Positions 33,290 to 42,674 of a stretch of DNA of 64,000 nucleotides are shown here, one piece after another (within the stretch, counting starts at the first letter, position 1; every line of letters starts with the position of its first letter). Below the pieces are notes generated by a model that saw nothing but the letters and a program-made list of their open reading frames with translations, was not told the DNA's origin and did not search any database. A program made the translations under genes and the position numbers. Origin of the DNA: Bog-473 sp963754445 (GTDB taxonomy: Bacteria > Actinomycetota > Acidimicrobiia > Acidimicrobiales > RAAP-2); NCBI GenBank assembly GCA_963754445.1, contig CAVWFT010000003.1, forward strand, positions 207,975 through 271,974, written 5' to 3'.

Positions 33290-33856
33290 CTACGAGCTGG
33301 CGACCAGTGCGGCAGCGTCCACGAGCCCCGAAGGGGACAACTGCGAGCCGGGATCGAGCAAGTACTGAACCGAGAGTCCATCAATCAGGGCGAGAACGAG
33401 TGAGGCCGACGACTCGGCCGCTGGGTCCGTGGCCGAGACTCCCGCAAGTGTGGCGATGACCTCGGCTATTGCAACCCGGAGCTCGCGGTAGAAACCGGCC
33501 AGTTGATGCCGCAGCTCCTCTGAACGCTCTGCTTGGCACAGAGCCTCGAAAAAGGCGACGACGACGGATCGGTCAGAGCGGATCGCCTCGTATGCCTTGG
33601 CCAGGATGGCGGTACCGAGGTCAGCAGGCGAGGTCCCGGCCAGGCTGATCGCCTCCGTCGCCAGCCGCTCGAGCCAACGACGAAAGCACAGCGTCAGAGC
33701 TTCGTAGAGCAGCGCTTCTTTCGAGCCGAAGTGGTAGCCGATGGCACCGAGATTGGTCTTGGACTCCCGAACCAAATCTCGTGCGGTCGTCCGTGCGTAA
33801 CCACGGGTCTCGAGGCATCGCACCGCTCCCTCCAGGAGCGCCTGACGATTGCCCAC
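33290..33856 (-). CDS. TetR-family regulator
   Basis: A 188-residue regulator. The HTH is ARTTARDLVRESKTNLGAIG followed by YHFGSKEALLYEAL; the C-terminal part is of the TetR_C_13/AefR-like kind. The GTG start follows AGGGGGG. It is divergent from an FAD-dependent oxidoreductase, and the 50-base gap contains a 29-base palindrome, so it almost certainly represses that gene and itself. Its ligand is probably the substrate of the oxidoreductase. Confidence 0.9.
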   Translation of the reverse strand: MGNRQALLEGAVRCLETRGYARTTARDLVRESKTNLGAIGYHFGSKEALLYEALTLCFRRWLERLATEAISLAGTSPADLGTAILAKAYEAIRSDRSVVVAFFEALCQAERSEELRHQLAGFYRELRVAIAEVIATLAGVSATDPAAESSASLVLALIDGLSVQYLLDPGSQLSPSGLVDAAALVASS

Positions 33857-33867
33857 TGTCCCCCCTT

Positions 33868-33896
33868 TGATACATTCGTCTCAGACGATCGTATCA
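33868..33896. promoter_or_regulatory. 29-bp palindromic operator
   Basis: TGATAC (33868-33873) pairs with GTATCA (33891-33896), and GTCT (33878-33881) pairs with AGAC (33883-33886) around a central C; the intermediate ATTC/GATC is imperfect. It fills the gap between the divergent TetR and oxidoreductase genes and overlaps the ribosome site AGGAG (33896-33900) of the latter. This is the size and symmetry of a TetR operator. Confidence 0.7.
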
Positions 33897-33906
33897 GGAG
33901 ACGATG

Positions 33907-35238
33907 ATGGCCCACCGGGGCAGGGACGGCGTCGAATACTCCATGCATGGGTGGCTCGATCGGCCTGCGGACCTGTTCCCTGCGCTCACCGGTGAAGTCC
34001 GCGTGGACGTCGCGGTCGTCGGTGGGGGCTACACCGGAATGGCAGCAGCGCTGCGGCTCGCCGCACGGGGGACCGACGTCGTCCTCGTCGAAGCCGAATT
34101 CTGTGGACGAGGGGCGAGCTCACGCAATGCCGGTCACCTCACCCCCACCATCGCCGGCGATCCTCTGATTTTGTCGACCGCGTACCGGCGGCGGGCCGGC
34201 CAGCTCATCGGCGTGGCGGAGCGTGCCGTCCATTTCACTGAAGGCCTGATGGAGCGTCTCGGCATCGAGTGCGATTACGAGCGAACCGGCAACGTGTCTG
34301 CCGCCTTGACGACCGGGCAGCTGCGGCGCTCCGAACGTGTGGCGCGATTTCTTCGCTCGGCCGGCGGTGATGTCGACTTCGTTCGCGCTGATTGCGGGCT
34401 TCCCGAAGGTTTCCTCGGGGGCGTCCTCGAACATGCTGGCGGCCATCTCGACCCGGGAAAGCTTGCCCATGGACTCCGGGCGGCACTCCAGCCAGCCGGT
34501 GTGCGGGTGTTCGAGAGCTCTCCCGTTCGCCAGGTGCTGCCCCGTGGGAGCCGAGCATCGGTGGGTACGGCAACCGGTGAGGCTCGAGTCGACCACGTCC
34601 TCTTGGCGACCAACGCGTATGCCGGCGATCTGGTCGCGGTGCCCCGTCGAGCGGTTGTCCCGGTTTGGGTGACTCTGGCCGAAACCGATCCCATCGATCC
34701 TGAGCGTCTCGCGGCCACGGGGTGGACGAGTCGCGCAGGCATCTACACCCAGCACCTCATCCTCGAGGACTACCGACCCACACCCAGCGGTTCGGTCCTC
34801 ATCGGTACCCGCATGGTCCAGCGTCTCCCGGGCGCGCCCGGTGACCGCACACCCGACCCACGTGTCGTGGAAGAGCTCGGGCGAGGCTTTCGTGATCGGT
34901 TCCCGACACTCCGAGATGTGGCGATACGGCGCACGTGGGGAGGGTGGATCGCCATGACTCCGTCGTGGCTGCCGATCGCAGGAGATGCAGCATCGAATGT
35001 CAGCTACGTCCTCGGCTACAACGGTCACGGGCTCGCCCAGGCTCCCCACCTCGGGACCCTGATGGCGGATCACCTCGCGGGCGATGCTGTCCAAGGTGAC
35101 CTCGAAGTCTTCTGGCGCCGGCAGCCTCGTTTCCTTCCCGCACCACAGTTCACCGGTCCCGCCCTCCGTCTCGGCTGGCGAATCGATCGGTTCTCTGACC
35201 GCGTTGGCGATATGCGAAGACGTCCGTCACGGATCTGA
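33907..35238 (+). CDS. FAD-dependent oxidoreductase (DAO family)
   Basis: A 443-residue flavoprotein of the D-amino-acid-oxidase/glycine-oxidase-like group. The FAD-binding start is VDVAVVGGGYTGMAAALRLA with VVLVEAEFCGRGASSRNAGH, typical of the gamma-glutamylputrescine oxidase (PuuB) branch, and the C-terminal YVLGYNGHGLAQAPHLGTLM closes the FAD site. ATG 33907 is six bases after AGGAG; ATG 33904 is also possible. It probably oxidises an amine or N-substituted amino acid. Regulation by the divergent TetR through the palindrome is likely. The about 300-base region after it has no gene. Confidence 0.88.
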   Translation: MAHRGRDGVEYSMHGWLDRPADLFPALTGEVRVDVAVVGGGYTGMAAALRLAARGTDVVLVEAEFCGRGASSRNAGHLTPTIAGDPLILSTAYRRRAGQLIGVAERAVHFTEGLMERLGIECDYERTGNVSAALTTGQLRRSERVARFLRSAGGDVDFVRADCGLPEGFLGGVLEHAGGHLDPGKLAHGLRAALQPAGVRVFESSPVRQVLPRGSRASVGTATGEARVDHVLLATNAYAGDLVAVPRRAVVPVWVTLAETDPIDPERLAATGWTSRAGIYTQHLILEDYRPTPSGSVLIGTRMVQRLPGAPGDRTPDPRVVEELGRGFRDRFPTLRDVAIRRTWGGWIAMTPSWLPIAGDAASNVSYVLGYNGHGLAQAPHLGTLMADHLAGDAVQGDLEVFWRRQPRFLPAPQFTGPALRLGWRIDRFSDRVGDMRRRPSRI

Positions 35239-35588
35239 ACCGACCGCTGGCGGAACGAACCGAACCCGGGGTCGCCGGGCAAGGGGGGCACCGTGGAGTT
35301 GTCGACCTTGCTGCGGCCGGCCCTCGAGATGGGCGGTGTATGCCAAGATCCCGCTGGTCAGATGCTCTACCAGGCATAATGGACGTCCCCTCCCCGCAAG
35401 GAAAGACTCCCTGACCCGCTCAGCCGATTCCGTGGGATTCCCGTGGAATTCACAGAGGTGCCGGCAGACTCCGGTCGTTCCCCTCAGGTCGCAACGACGA
35501 GCTGGACCGATGTCGCGCCAGACTGTGCGGGGCTTAAGTCTTGGCGTACCTGGGCCCAGCGACGAGACACGAGGGAATCGATGAGAGC
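35239..35588. other. Intergenic, no gene seen
   Basis: About 350 bases upstream of the large HTH-ATPase regulator. No ORF with family features. A segment near 35340-35385 superficially resembles the D-arm and anticodon-stem entry of a tRNA on the reverse strand but has no matching anticodon stem. It presumably holds the promoter of the regulator. Confidence 0.5.
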
Positions 35589-38120
35589 GTGCCGGTGATC
35601 CTTCGCTTTGCCGACTGCGAGTTGGACGTTGCCCGGGTGACGCTTCGCCGCGACGGTCGAGAGGTGAAGCTGGAACCGCAAGCGTTCGACGTGCTCGTCT
35701 ACCTCGTCGAGCACCGGGGTGAGGTCGTCCGCAAGGAACAGATTCTCGATGACGTGTGGGGCGACCGCTTCGTGAGCGAGTCGGCCCTCACGACGCGCAT
35801 CAAGTCAGTGCGTCAAGCACTCGGTGATGACGGGAGCCGCCAGGCGATCATCCGAACCGTCCACGGCCGGGGGTACGAGTTCATCGCCACCGTAGAGGTG
35901 CTCGGACCACCTGCCCTCGAAGACGGGCCACCGGCGCCACCACCCAATCTGATCCTCCCTCTCGCGATGCAAACCCTTATCGGCCGCGAGTCGCTCCTCG
36001 AGCGCCTGGCCGAAGCCCTCCAGGACCACCGCCTCATCACCCTCGTCGGTCCGGGCGGCGTCGGCAAGACGTCAGTCGGCTTGGAGCTGGCGCGCCGGGT
36101 CGCCGACCGATATCCCGATGGGGTGAAGCTGGTCGAGCTGGTGACCGTGGGCGACGAGGACGCCACCCTCGAGACCGTGGCGACGGCGATCGACGTCAAT
36201 TTCAGGCGGGGCAGCTCCATAGGCGACGCGATCATCGAGACGCTGCGTCTGCGATGTTCCCTCGTCCTCCTCGACAACTGCGAGCACCTCGTCGAACCGG
36301 TGGCGTCCCTCGCCGCCCGGATCGTCCGGGAGGCGCCGGCCGTCTCCATCGTGGCGACCTCCCGCGAACCGCTCGGGCTCCCGGGTGAACAAGTGTGGTC
36401 GGTCGATCCACTCTCGACGGGAGATGCTCGGGCCGCTGCCCTCCCCGGTGGCCTCGACAACGCTCCGGCGGTGGCGCTGTTCGTCGAGCGAGCGAGTGCG
36501 TCCGATCCGGGATTCGCGCTTACCGATCAGAACTCGGATTCCGTCGTGGAGATCTGTCGACGCCTCGATGGCATCCCGCTCGGGATCGAACTGGCGGCAG
36601 CACGGGCCCGGACGATCGACCTGGCAGAGATCGCGGCGCGCCTCGATGAGCGGTTCAGTCTGCTGAAGGCCTCCCGCCGCGGGGGCGACCCCCGACACCG
36701 GACGATGGAGGACGCCATCAGCTGGTCCTACGATCTCCTCGCGCCCGAGGAGCAAGATCTGTTCAACGCGCTCGCCGTTTTTGCCGGCCCCTTCGACCTC
36801 GCGTCGGCCGAGTCGACGTGCCGTTCGGGCGACGCGCTCGATCTCCTCACGCGCCTCGTAGAACGCTCGATGGTGTCTGTTCGACGCCCCGCCAGCGGCG
36901 GCACTCGATACGAGCTCCTCGAGACGCTTCGTGAGTACGGTCGAAGCCGCATGGGTTTTGACCGTCGTGCCGAGGTTTTCGGGTCGCACGCAGCGCGTTT
37001 TGCTGCGCTGGCATGCTTCGTCGAAGAATCGCTTCGCACGCCGGAGGAGGCGCAGGCGATCGAATTGGCAGACGCGTCGTTCGCTGATCTGCGCGCCGCC
37101 CAGCGCTTCGCCCTGGAGACCGGGGACCTCGATACGGCGATCGGGCTCATCGTGTCGTCACGGGAGTTCGCCATGAGGGCCATGCGTTATGAACTCTTCG
37201 CCTGGGCGGATGCCGCGTGTCGGGCGGAGGGGGTACTCCAACACCCCCTGGCGCCGTTACTCATGGGAGTTCGCGCCTACGGCGCATGGGTCCGCGGGGA
37301 GTTCGATCTCGCCGTGACCCTGGCCCACCAGACCCGAACGTTGGAGGACGATCTCGCCGTCGAGCCCAGCGGGCTCGCCGAACGGGCGCTCGGGAACGCT
37401 CTGAGCGTGCTGAACGACGAGGTCGGCGCGGTCGACGCCTGCAAACGCCAGGTCGCGTTGGCGGAGGCGTCCGGCGTCGCGTCACGAATCGTGCATGCGT
37501 GTTACATGGGAGCGGTCGCCATGAACGCCAACGGCGAACACGAAGGCGCCTCTCGCTACATCGCCCGCGCCCGCGAGCTCGCTGCCGTGACCGGCAGCCC
37601 GACCGACCTCGCCTCGGTCGCGGTCGCCGAAGGTTTCGCCGACCGCAGCGACCAGAAGGCACTGGCAGCCTTTCTCAGGGCGGACGAACTCGCCCGGAAG
37701 GCCGGAAACCGGTGGATGGGGGCCTTCGCGCTGACCGAGGCGAGTGGGCTCCTGGTCCACTTCGGCGATCTGTCCCGCGGCTGCGCCGGCTTGGCGGAAA
37801 CCGTCGACCTCTGGTATCGCTCCGGCGAGTGGGCTCAGCAATGGCACACGCTCTCGCGCTGTGTCATTGCTCTGCACCGCATCGAGCAGGTGGAGCTGGC
37901 GGTGGAACTCATCGGAGCGATCGAGGCGCATTTCATGTTCGCCATCACACCGATGTCGACCAGGTTGCGCGACGTCGCACTCGCCACGCGAGACGAGCTC
38001 GAGAGTGGGCTCGGGGAGGCCCGCACCGCAGAACTGGTGGCGATCGGGTCATCACGTTCCGTCGATTCGGTAGTCCATCGAGTCCGGAATGCGCTGCTCG
38101 GCCGCCCCCTCGACGACTGA
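35589..38120 (+). CDS. Large OmpR-type HTH / STAND ATPase regulator
   Basis: An about 843-residue regulator. Residues 1-95 are a Trans_reg_C winged helix (VKLEPQAFDVLVYLVEHRGE, LTTRIKSVRQALGDDG, IRTVHGRGYEFIA) without a receiver domain. Next is an NB-ARC-like STAND ATPase: Walker A LVGPGGVGKTS, Walker B VLLDNCEHL, sensor VATSREPLGLPGE, and DLLAPEEQDLFNALAVFAG. The C-terminal 400 residues are helical, probably TPR-like. Such proteins act as ATP- and ligand-controlled transcription switches. The start is uncertain: TTG 35541, GTG 35589 or GTG 35595. It shares its ATPase type with the 1031-residue regulator at 43.7 kb, which has another DNA-binding end. Confidence 0.88.
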   Translation: MPVILRFADCELDVARVTLRRDGREVKLEPQAFDVLVYLVEHRGEVVRKEQILDDVWGDRFVSESALTTRIKSVRQALGDDGSRQAIIRTVHGRGYEFIATVEVLGPPALEDGPPAPPPNLILPLAMQTLIGRESLLERLAEALQDHRLITLVGPGGVGKTSVGLELARRVADRYPDGVKLVELVTVGDEDATLETVATAIDVNFRRGSSIGDAIIETLRLRCSLVLLDNCEHLVEPVASLAARIVREAPAVSIVATSREPLGLPGEQVWSVDPLSTGDARAAALPGGLDNAPAVALFVERASASDPGFALTDQNSDSVVEICRRLDGIPLGIELAAARARTIDLAEIAARLDERFSLLKASRRGGDPRHRTMEDAISWSYDLLAPEEQDLFNALAVFAGPFDLASAESTCRSGDALDLLTRLVERSMVSVRRPASGGTRYELLETLREYGRSRMGFDRRAEVFGSHAARFAALACFVEESLRTPEEAQAIELADASFADLRAAQRFALETGDLDTAIGLIVSSREFAMRAMRYELFAWADAACRAEGVLQHPLAPLLMGVRAYGAWVRGEFDLAVTLAHQTRTLEDDLAVEPSGLAERALGNALSVLNDEVGAVDACKRQVALAEASGVASRIVHACYMGAVAMNANGEHEGASRYIARARELAAVTGSPTDLASVAVAEGFADRSDQKALAAFLRADELARKAGNRWMGAFALTEASGLLVHFGDLSRGCAGLAETVDLWYRSGEWAQQWHTLSRCVIALHRIEQVELAVELIGAIEAHFMFAITPMSTRLRDVALATRDELESGLGEARTAELVAIGSSRSVDSVVHRVRNALLGRPLDD

Positions 38121-38129
38121 CCGGCAGCA

Positions 38130-39386
38130 TCAGCGGTCGACTCGGCGGGCACCTGCGCCGTGAAGGTGTCCCACGAGGTGCGGCAGCAACTCGGCCGCGT
38201 CGTCCCCTACCCCCGCGATCAGGTTCGATCGTCGCCGTCGCAGGAAAGGGAGCCCGAGGACATAGAGACCCGGGACCGGCGAAACGCCACCGTCGTGAGC
38301 GATCCGGCCGCGACGATCGAAGGCGGCCTGGTCCAGCCACGGGTACGAAGGGCGGTACCCGGTGGCCCAAACGACGGTCTTGAATCGCTCGAGGCCGACC
38401 TCCGTGGGTACGCCACCGAGACAGGTCGGTGCCGGCCGGTCGGAATCGGGGACCTCGCCCGACAGCCCGTGCTCGTCGACGAAGTGGTCGATGCGGCCGA
38501 GAAGGCGCGCCTGCTTGAGATCCGCGTTGGCTGTCAAACTGGCGAGCGCACCGGAGCACTGGGCCACAGAGCCTGACACCCGCATCAGTCGGCCGACGAG
38601 GTCGACGCCGGCGGCCGAGAGCGCGTTGAGGTCGAGCGGTATCCGATCCGGGCTGCCGACGAGCTGCACCGAGGCATGGCGGCGTGCACGTTCCACATCC
38701 TCGACCTCGTCATAGCGCTCATCGAGCTGGCCGACCGCTGTCAGCCACCGGTAGATGTCGCGACCTCGGTACGTGCGTGGCAACCGGACGTGCTCGCCAA
38801 CCGCGAGAGTGACCCCTCGACCCGAGCGTCGCAGCTCGTCCGCGATCTGGATGCCCGAGGCCGAAGCACCGACCACGAGCACCTCGCCCGCTGGGTCGAT
38901 TTGCATCGGACTCCGGTACCGTAATGCGGTCACCTGGTCGATCCGGCGGGGCAGCTCAGCCGCCAGCGCGGGGACCCGCGGCTCGCTCGACGCACCGGCG
39001 GCGACGACGACGGCCGCGGCGCGGTAGCAGCCATCGACCGTCACCACGTCGAAGCCGCCCGCCGTCCTCCGGACCTGCAACACCTCGACCCCGGTGCGCA
39101 CCGGGGCGGCGATGTGGCAGGCGTAGGCTCCGAGCCAGCCGGCCGTCTGCGCCGCCGTCTGGTAGCCGTCCTCGTCCGACCCCTCGTACTGGTAGCCGGG
39201 CAGCCGGCACATCCAGTTCGGCGTGAGGAGCCTGAGCGAATCCCAGCGCTCCGTTCGCCACGAGGATGCCACCTCGCCGCGGTCGAGCACGACGTGGTCG
39301 AGCCCTGCCGCGGTGAGGTGGCAGCTCATCGCCAGACCAGCCTGACCGGCGCCAACGACGACGACCGACACACGTACCGCTCGCAT
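38130..39386 (-). CDS. Flavin-containing monooxygenase-like protein
   Basis: A 418-residue FAD/NADPH enzyme of the class B monooxygenase/TrkA-like kind. FAD site VVVVGAGQAGLAMSCHLTAA near residue 8, SWRTERWDSLRLLTPNWMCR as in FMO-type proteins, NADPH site VLVVGASASGIQIADELRRS near 168, and the late ATGYRPSYPWLD motif. No full Baeyer-Villiger fingerprint is seen. Members oxidise N or S atoms or indole compounds. AAAGG precedes the ATG. It lies 39 bases downstream of an OsmC-like gene on the same strand, so these two form an operon. Confidence 0.87.
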   Translation of the reverse strand: MRAVRVSVVVVGAGQAGLAMSCHLTAAGLDHVVLDRGEVASSWRTERWDSLRLLTPNWMCRLPGYQYEGSDEDGYQTAAQTAGWLGAYACHIAAPVRTGVEVLQVRRTAGGFDVVTVDGCYRAAAVVVAAGASSEPRVPALAAELPRRIDQVTALRYRSPMQIDPAGEVLVVGASASGIQIADELRRSGRGVTLAVGEHVRLPRTYRGRDIYRWLTAVGQLDERYDEVEDVERARRHASVQLVGSPDRIPLDLNALSAAGVDLVGRLMRVSGSVAQCSGALASLTANADLKQARLLGRIDHFVDEHGLSGEVPDSDRPAPTCLGGVPTEVGLERFKTVVWATGYRPSYPWLDQAAFDRRGRIAHDGGVSPVPGLYVLGLPFLRRRRSNLIAGVGDDAAELLPHLVGHLHGAGARRVDR

Positions 39387-39425
39387 CGTCGTAGCCTTTC
39401 GTGCTCGGGTCTGGTCCGCAGCCGC

Positions 39426-39989
39426 TCAGGCCAGGTTGACCTGGACCGTCGTCGGGTTGGCGAAGATGTCGAAGACGGCCGACCGTTTCTGGGACTGGAC
39501 CAGAATCGCCTCGAGGTCCGCCCGACTGGCGTCCGCATCGATGTCATAGGTCACGCTGACCTGGTCGAAACCGTTGCGCACATCCCCGTCGATCCCGAGG
39601 ATGCCCTGGAGATCCATCCCGGCCGTCACGGTCGCCTTCACGGAATGGAGCTGGACCCCGCGGTTCGACGCCACCGTCGCCACGCCGGCCGTCAGACACG
39701 CGGCCAACGCGGCGAGCGCGATCTCGGGCGGCGTGGGGCCGTTGTCATCGGAGGCGAAGATCTCCGGGTGGTCAGCATCAACCGTGTAGGCCTGACGGTG
39801 CACGTGTTCCGCTCCGAGTCCGGAGAAGTCGGTGATCGTGGTGCGGGAGTGGGTCCCTCGGGCCCACTCGCAGCTGGCCCGCCACTGGAAGCTGGCGGCC
39901 TCGGGTTGGTGCGTCAGCGCCTCTCGGGCACCGCGTAGCGCCTCGAGGTTCACGCCATTGTCGACGGTCGGGGTATCGGTGGTGGTCAT
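39426..39989 (-). CDS. OsmC-like protein
   Basis: A 187-residue protein of the OsmC/Ohr superfamily, which reduces organic peroxides with paired cysteines. Typical parts are GPTPPEIALAALAACLTAGV with the second active-site Cys near the middle, and GVQLHSVKATVTAGMDL. However the upstream position that usually bears the first Cys has no clear equivalent: the only other Cys (SCEWARGTHS, near residue 40) lies near the start, so classical peroxidase activity is uncertain. GGAGGAG before ATG 39989 sets the start and excludes the longer frame to 40124. It is the first gene of an operon with the flavin monooxygenase. Confidence 0.85.
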   Translation of the reverse strand: MTTTDTPTVDNGVNLEALRGAREALTHQPEAASFQWRASCEWARGTHSRTTITDFSGLGAEHVHRQAYTVDADHPEIFASDDNGPTPPEIALAALAACLTAGVATVASNRGVQLHSVKATVTAGMDLQGILGIDGDVRNGFDQVSVTYDIDADASRADLEAILVQSQKRSAVFDIFANPTTVQVNLA

Positions 39990-40156
39990 TTGCCACTCCT
40001 CCTTCGTGATGGTGGCGGACCCTTGCCGGCCACAGCCACCAGTGTTCGCCGATGTGGTGCCGGAGTCATGGAGCCGGGATGGAGATCGCCTGGTGAACCG
40101 AACAGTCACGGCTTCTTCAGCCAATCTTCAGGAATCGTGGCTCCCCTTGCCGCACG

Positions 40157-41020
40157 ATGCGACGCATGGCACTACGAGCAGACTCCCAGCAGCGCGGCGA
40201 TGCAGCCGAGACGAGCGAGGTCGTCGAGTCCGGTGACGGGCACGATTGGCGGGCGGCCGGCGTCGCGTGGGGCCACCGAGCGACCGACTGGGCCTGCTTC
40301 TATGAGCATTATGCGATCGACGTCCTGGTCGCCATCTTCGGACACATGCCGGTCGGGCCGGGTACCAGCATGCTCGACATCGCCTGCGGGTCCGGCCTCG
40401 CCGTGCGCCTCGCGCAGGGCATGGGGGCGACGGTGTCGGGCATCGACGCCTCGGCCGAGCTCCTCTCCGTGGCGGCGGCCCGAACACCCGACGCCGACCT
40501 GCGGCTCGGTTCGATGTTCGAGCTGCCGTGGCCGGATGCGTCGTTCGACGCCGCCATCTCCATCAATGGCATCTGGGGCGGCTGCGGGGAAGCGCTCGAC
40601 GAGGCGTGCCGGGTCCTCAAGCCCGGCGCACCGCTCAGCATCAGCTTCTGGGGCGAGGGTCCGCCGCTCGATATTCGGAGCATCTTCCGCCCGCTCGCCC
40701 GCCACTCGCCAAAGAGGCATCACGGGTCGATGAAGCGGCTGAACGACATCGCCTCACCAGGTGTCGCCCAGGCCATGCTCGAATCGGCAGGCTTCGTCGT
40801 CACCGAGCAGGGCGCTCGGGTTTCGGTCGTCGAATGGCCCGACGCGGACGTGGCCTGGCGGGCGATCTCGAGCATCGGGCCTTCAGTGCCGGCGCTTCGA
40901 GGTCCCGACGCCGACCTGGTGCGGCGCGAGATCATGGATTCCCTCGAGTCTGGCCGCGACCAGCAGGGCATCTACCGCCTGCGCAGCGACCATCGGTTCG
41001 TGATCGCCCAGAAACGTTGA
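40157..41020 (+). CDS. SAM-dependent methyltransferase (class I)
   Basis: A 287-residue methyltransferase of the Methyltransf_11/25 fold. The SAM loop is SMLDIACGSGLAVRLAQGMG near residues 72-91, with GIDASAELLSVAAARTPDAD as motif post-I and LGSMFELPWPDASFDAAISI and GIWGGCGEALDEACRVLKPG as motifs II/III. The substrate is not predictable; small molecules are usual. There is no ribosome site for ATG 40157, and ATG 40166 is an alternative. Its last 49 bases overlap the end of a convergent membrane-protein gene, so one of the two C-termini may be read differently, but both frames look intact. Confidence 0.85.
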   Translation: MRRMALRADSQQRGDAAETSEVVESGDGHDWRAAGVAWGHRATDWACFYEHYAIDVLVAIFGHMPVGPGTSMLDIACGSGLAVRLAQGMGATVSGIDASAELLSVAAARTPDADLRLGSMFELPWPDASFDAAISINGIWGGCGEALDEACRVLKPGAPLSISFWGEGPPLDIRSIFRPLARHSPKRHHGSMKRLNDIASPGVAQAMLESAGFVVTEQGARVSVVEWPDADVAWRAISSIGPSVPALRGPDADLVRREIMDSLESGRDQQGIYRLRSDHRFVIAQKR

Positions 41021-41781
41021 CGAGCCAGGTGAGGGGCCGTCGAGTCAGTCTCCACAGGCGCCTTCGGAGTCGTGCATGCCTCGTCGGACAGCCGCAGACC
41101 AGGATGACCGGAGCACTCCACATTGTCGGCCGCCCGCCAAATGGCGAGAGCGAGGAGGCCCATGGCCAACGCGAACGGGGCCATTTGCAGGACGACTCCG
41201 AGAGGGCCGACAGATCCCGTCTGTGCGGCCAGTTCGAACCCGGCCACGAAGAGGATCGCCAGCCAGCGAGGCACGGCGCGGCTGCGCCAGAGCGCGAGTC
41301 CCATGATGATGGGCGCCAGGAATTCACTGACCGCGTAGAGATCCGTGAACGCCTGGCCCGGACCTGAGTCGAAATTCTCCGTCAAGAGCTGCGCGGCGGC
41401 GGAGCGCGGGGTGTGCAGGGCCGATGCTGCGGCCAAATTGAGGCCGACGAAGACGTTGACGACAACGCCACAGAAAGCACCGAATCCGCCGACCACGACG
41501 GCGACCGTGGCTGCCGCCGCACCTCGGTTTCGGACCAGCATCGCCATGGCGCCGTACGAGACGGCAATGCCCGCCAGGGCCAATTCCGAGAGTGAGCCCG
41601 AGGTGTAGAGCTGACTCGAGTGTGTCGTCGCGATCGGCAGCACCTTCAGAGCGACCGCCGTTGTGGTGATGATCTGGTCGGTGCCCTTGGGATCGAGACC
41701 CTCCGCGGCGACGTAGAGCGCCGCTGTGAGCGGAAGAGCGAGGGCGAACATGCGCTGACGAGTTCGTGAGGCATTCTTCAT
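40972..41781 (-). CDS. DUF4386-like integral membrane protein
   Basis: A 269-residue protein with about six hydrophobic helices, beginning QRMFALALPLTAALYVAAEG after a short basic N-terminus and including YTSGSLSELALAGIAVSYGA and ALAMGLLALAIWRAADN. The general pattern resembles DUF4386-like membrane proteins, but I cannot make a firm family call. GGAG seven bases before ATG 41781 supports the start. It is the last gene of an ABC operon, 61 bases after the permease, so it may be an accessory subunit or an immunity-like factor. The C-terminus (about 45 residues) is hydrophilic and overlaps the convergent methyltransferase gene. Confidence 0.7.
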   Translation of the reverse strand: MKNASRTRQRMFALALPLTAALYVAAEGLDPKGTDQIITTTAVALKVLPIATTHSSQLYTSGSLSELALAGIAVSYGAMAMLVRNRGAAAATVAVVVGGFGAFCGVVVNVFVGLNLAAASALHTPRSAAAQLLTENFDSGPGQAFTDLYAVSEFLAPIIMGLALWRSRAVPRWLAILFVAGFELAAQTGSVGPLGVVLQMAPFALAMGLLALAIWRAADNVECSGHPGLRLSDEACTTPKAPVETDSTAPHLARQRFWAITNRWSLRRR

Positions 41782-41842
41782 GGACGTCTCCGGTCGATCA
41801 TGGATCGCTGGGCTTGGGCTTGGTCGAACCTGCGGTTGTCGC

Positions 41843-42673
41843 TCAGGCGTCGCGGTGTGACATCCGGATCGCTGCCGCCGCCACGGCGATGGCGGCATAG
41901 ACGCCGAGGACCACAACGGCAGTGCCGGGCCGCAGGAGTCCCGCCGAGTGGTTGACCGTCACGGCGGCCTCGAGTGCAGTACCGGGCACGTACTGGCGGA
42001 GGCCGGCCGGAAGCAGTTGGCCGAGCGTGACGCCGCCGACGATGACCAGCACCAGGGCAGTCGCCGCCGCCGCGGTGTGTCGGATGAGACCACCGAGCCC
42101 GACCCCGATGACGGCAATCAGGCTTACGGCGAGCGCACCGAGGACCACCGCTTGGAGCACGCCGGGGTGAGCGAAGGACACGTCGAGGTGCCTGCCGTCG
42201 AAGATCAGCTGGCCGGTTTCGAAACTGACCACTGTCGTCAGCAGCGCCACCGGGAACACGAACGCTGCAGTGACTCCAGCCTTGGCTGCCAGTACCCGCC
42301 TCCTCAGGGGCGTGGCAGCAAAGGTGGACCGGATCATGCCCGTCGCGTACTCGGCGGTCATGGACCGCACCCCGAGCGCCGCAAGCACCACTGCACCGAC
42401 GAAAACGACACCGAAGAGGGAACACGCGGTGGGGTCGAACGTCTGGCGCTGCCCCGCGGTCATCTTGGACCACTGTTGGACTTGGGAGATGCAAAGGATC
42501 GCTCCCAGGGCCACCGAGATGACCAGCGCCACGACCGCCGTTCGCCAAGTGGAAGGGAGGGTACGTAGCTTCGTCCATTCTGCTTTGACAATCCTGCGGA
42601 TCCTCGGAGTCCGCACCGGCAGGGTGCGGGCCGTGGAGTGTGTCGTATCGATGGTGTGGGTCGCAGTGCTCAT
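41843..42673 (-). CDS. ABC-2 type permease
   Basis: A 276-residue membrane subunit with a cytoplasmic N-terminus (RRIVKAEWTKLRTLPSTWRT, the WTKLR signature of many actinobacterial ABC-2 permeases) and six hydrophobic segments, with RSMTAEYATGMIRSTFAATP as the conserved loop. AAGGAGC precedes the ATG, which lies one base after the ATPase stop. It pairs with the ATPase encoded just upstream to export an unknown compound. Confidence 0.9.
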   Translation of the reverse strand: MSTATHTIDTTHSTARTLPVRTPRIRRIVKAEWTKLRTLPSTWRTAVVALVISVALGAILCISQVQQWSKMTAGQRQTFDPTACSLFGVVFVGAVVLAALGVRSMTAEYATGMIRSTFAATPLRRRVLAAKAGVTAAFVFPVALLTTVVSFETGQLIFDGRHLDVSFAHPGVLQAVVLGALAVSLIAVIGVGLGGLIRHTAAAATALVLVIVGGVTLGQLLPAGLRQYVPGTALEAAVTVNHSAGLLRPGTAVVVLGVYAAIAVAAAAIRMSHRDA

Positions 42674-42674
42674 G

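Noticed and set aside
35339..35385. Reverse-strand segment resembling a tRNA (GGTAGAGCATCTGACC)
   Set aside because: The D-arm-like and anticodon-entry bases are present, but no matching anticodon stem, T-arm or acceptor stem can be paired.
37217..38383. 388-codon Arg-rich frame within the HTH-ATPase gene
   Set aside because: Shadow frame in GC-rich DNA; the other frame has the recognised domains.
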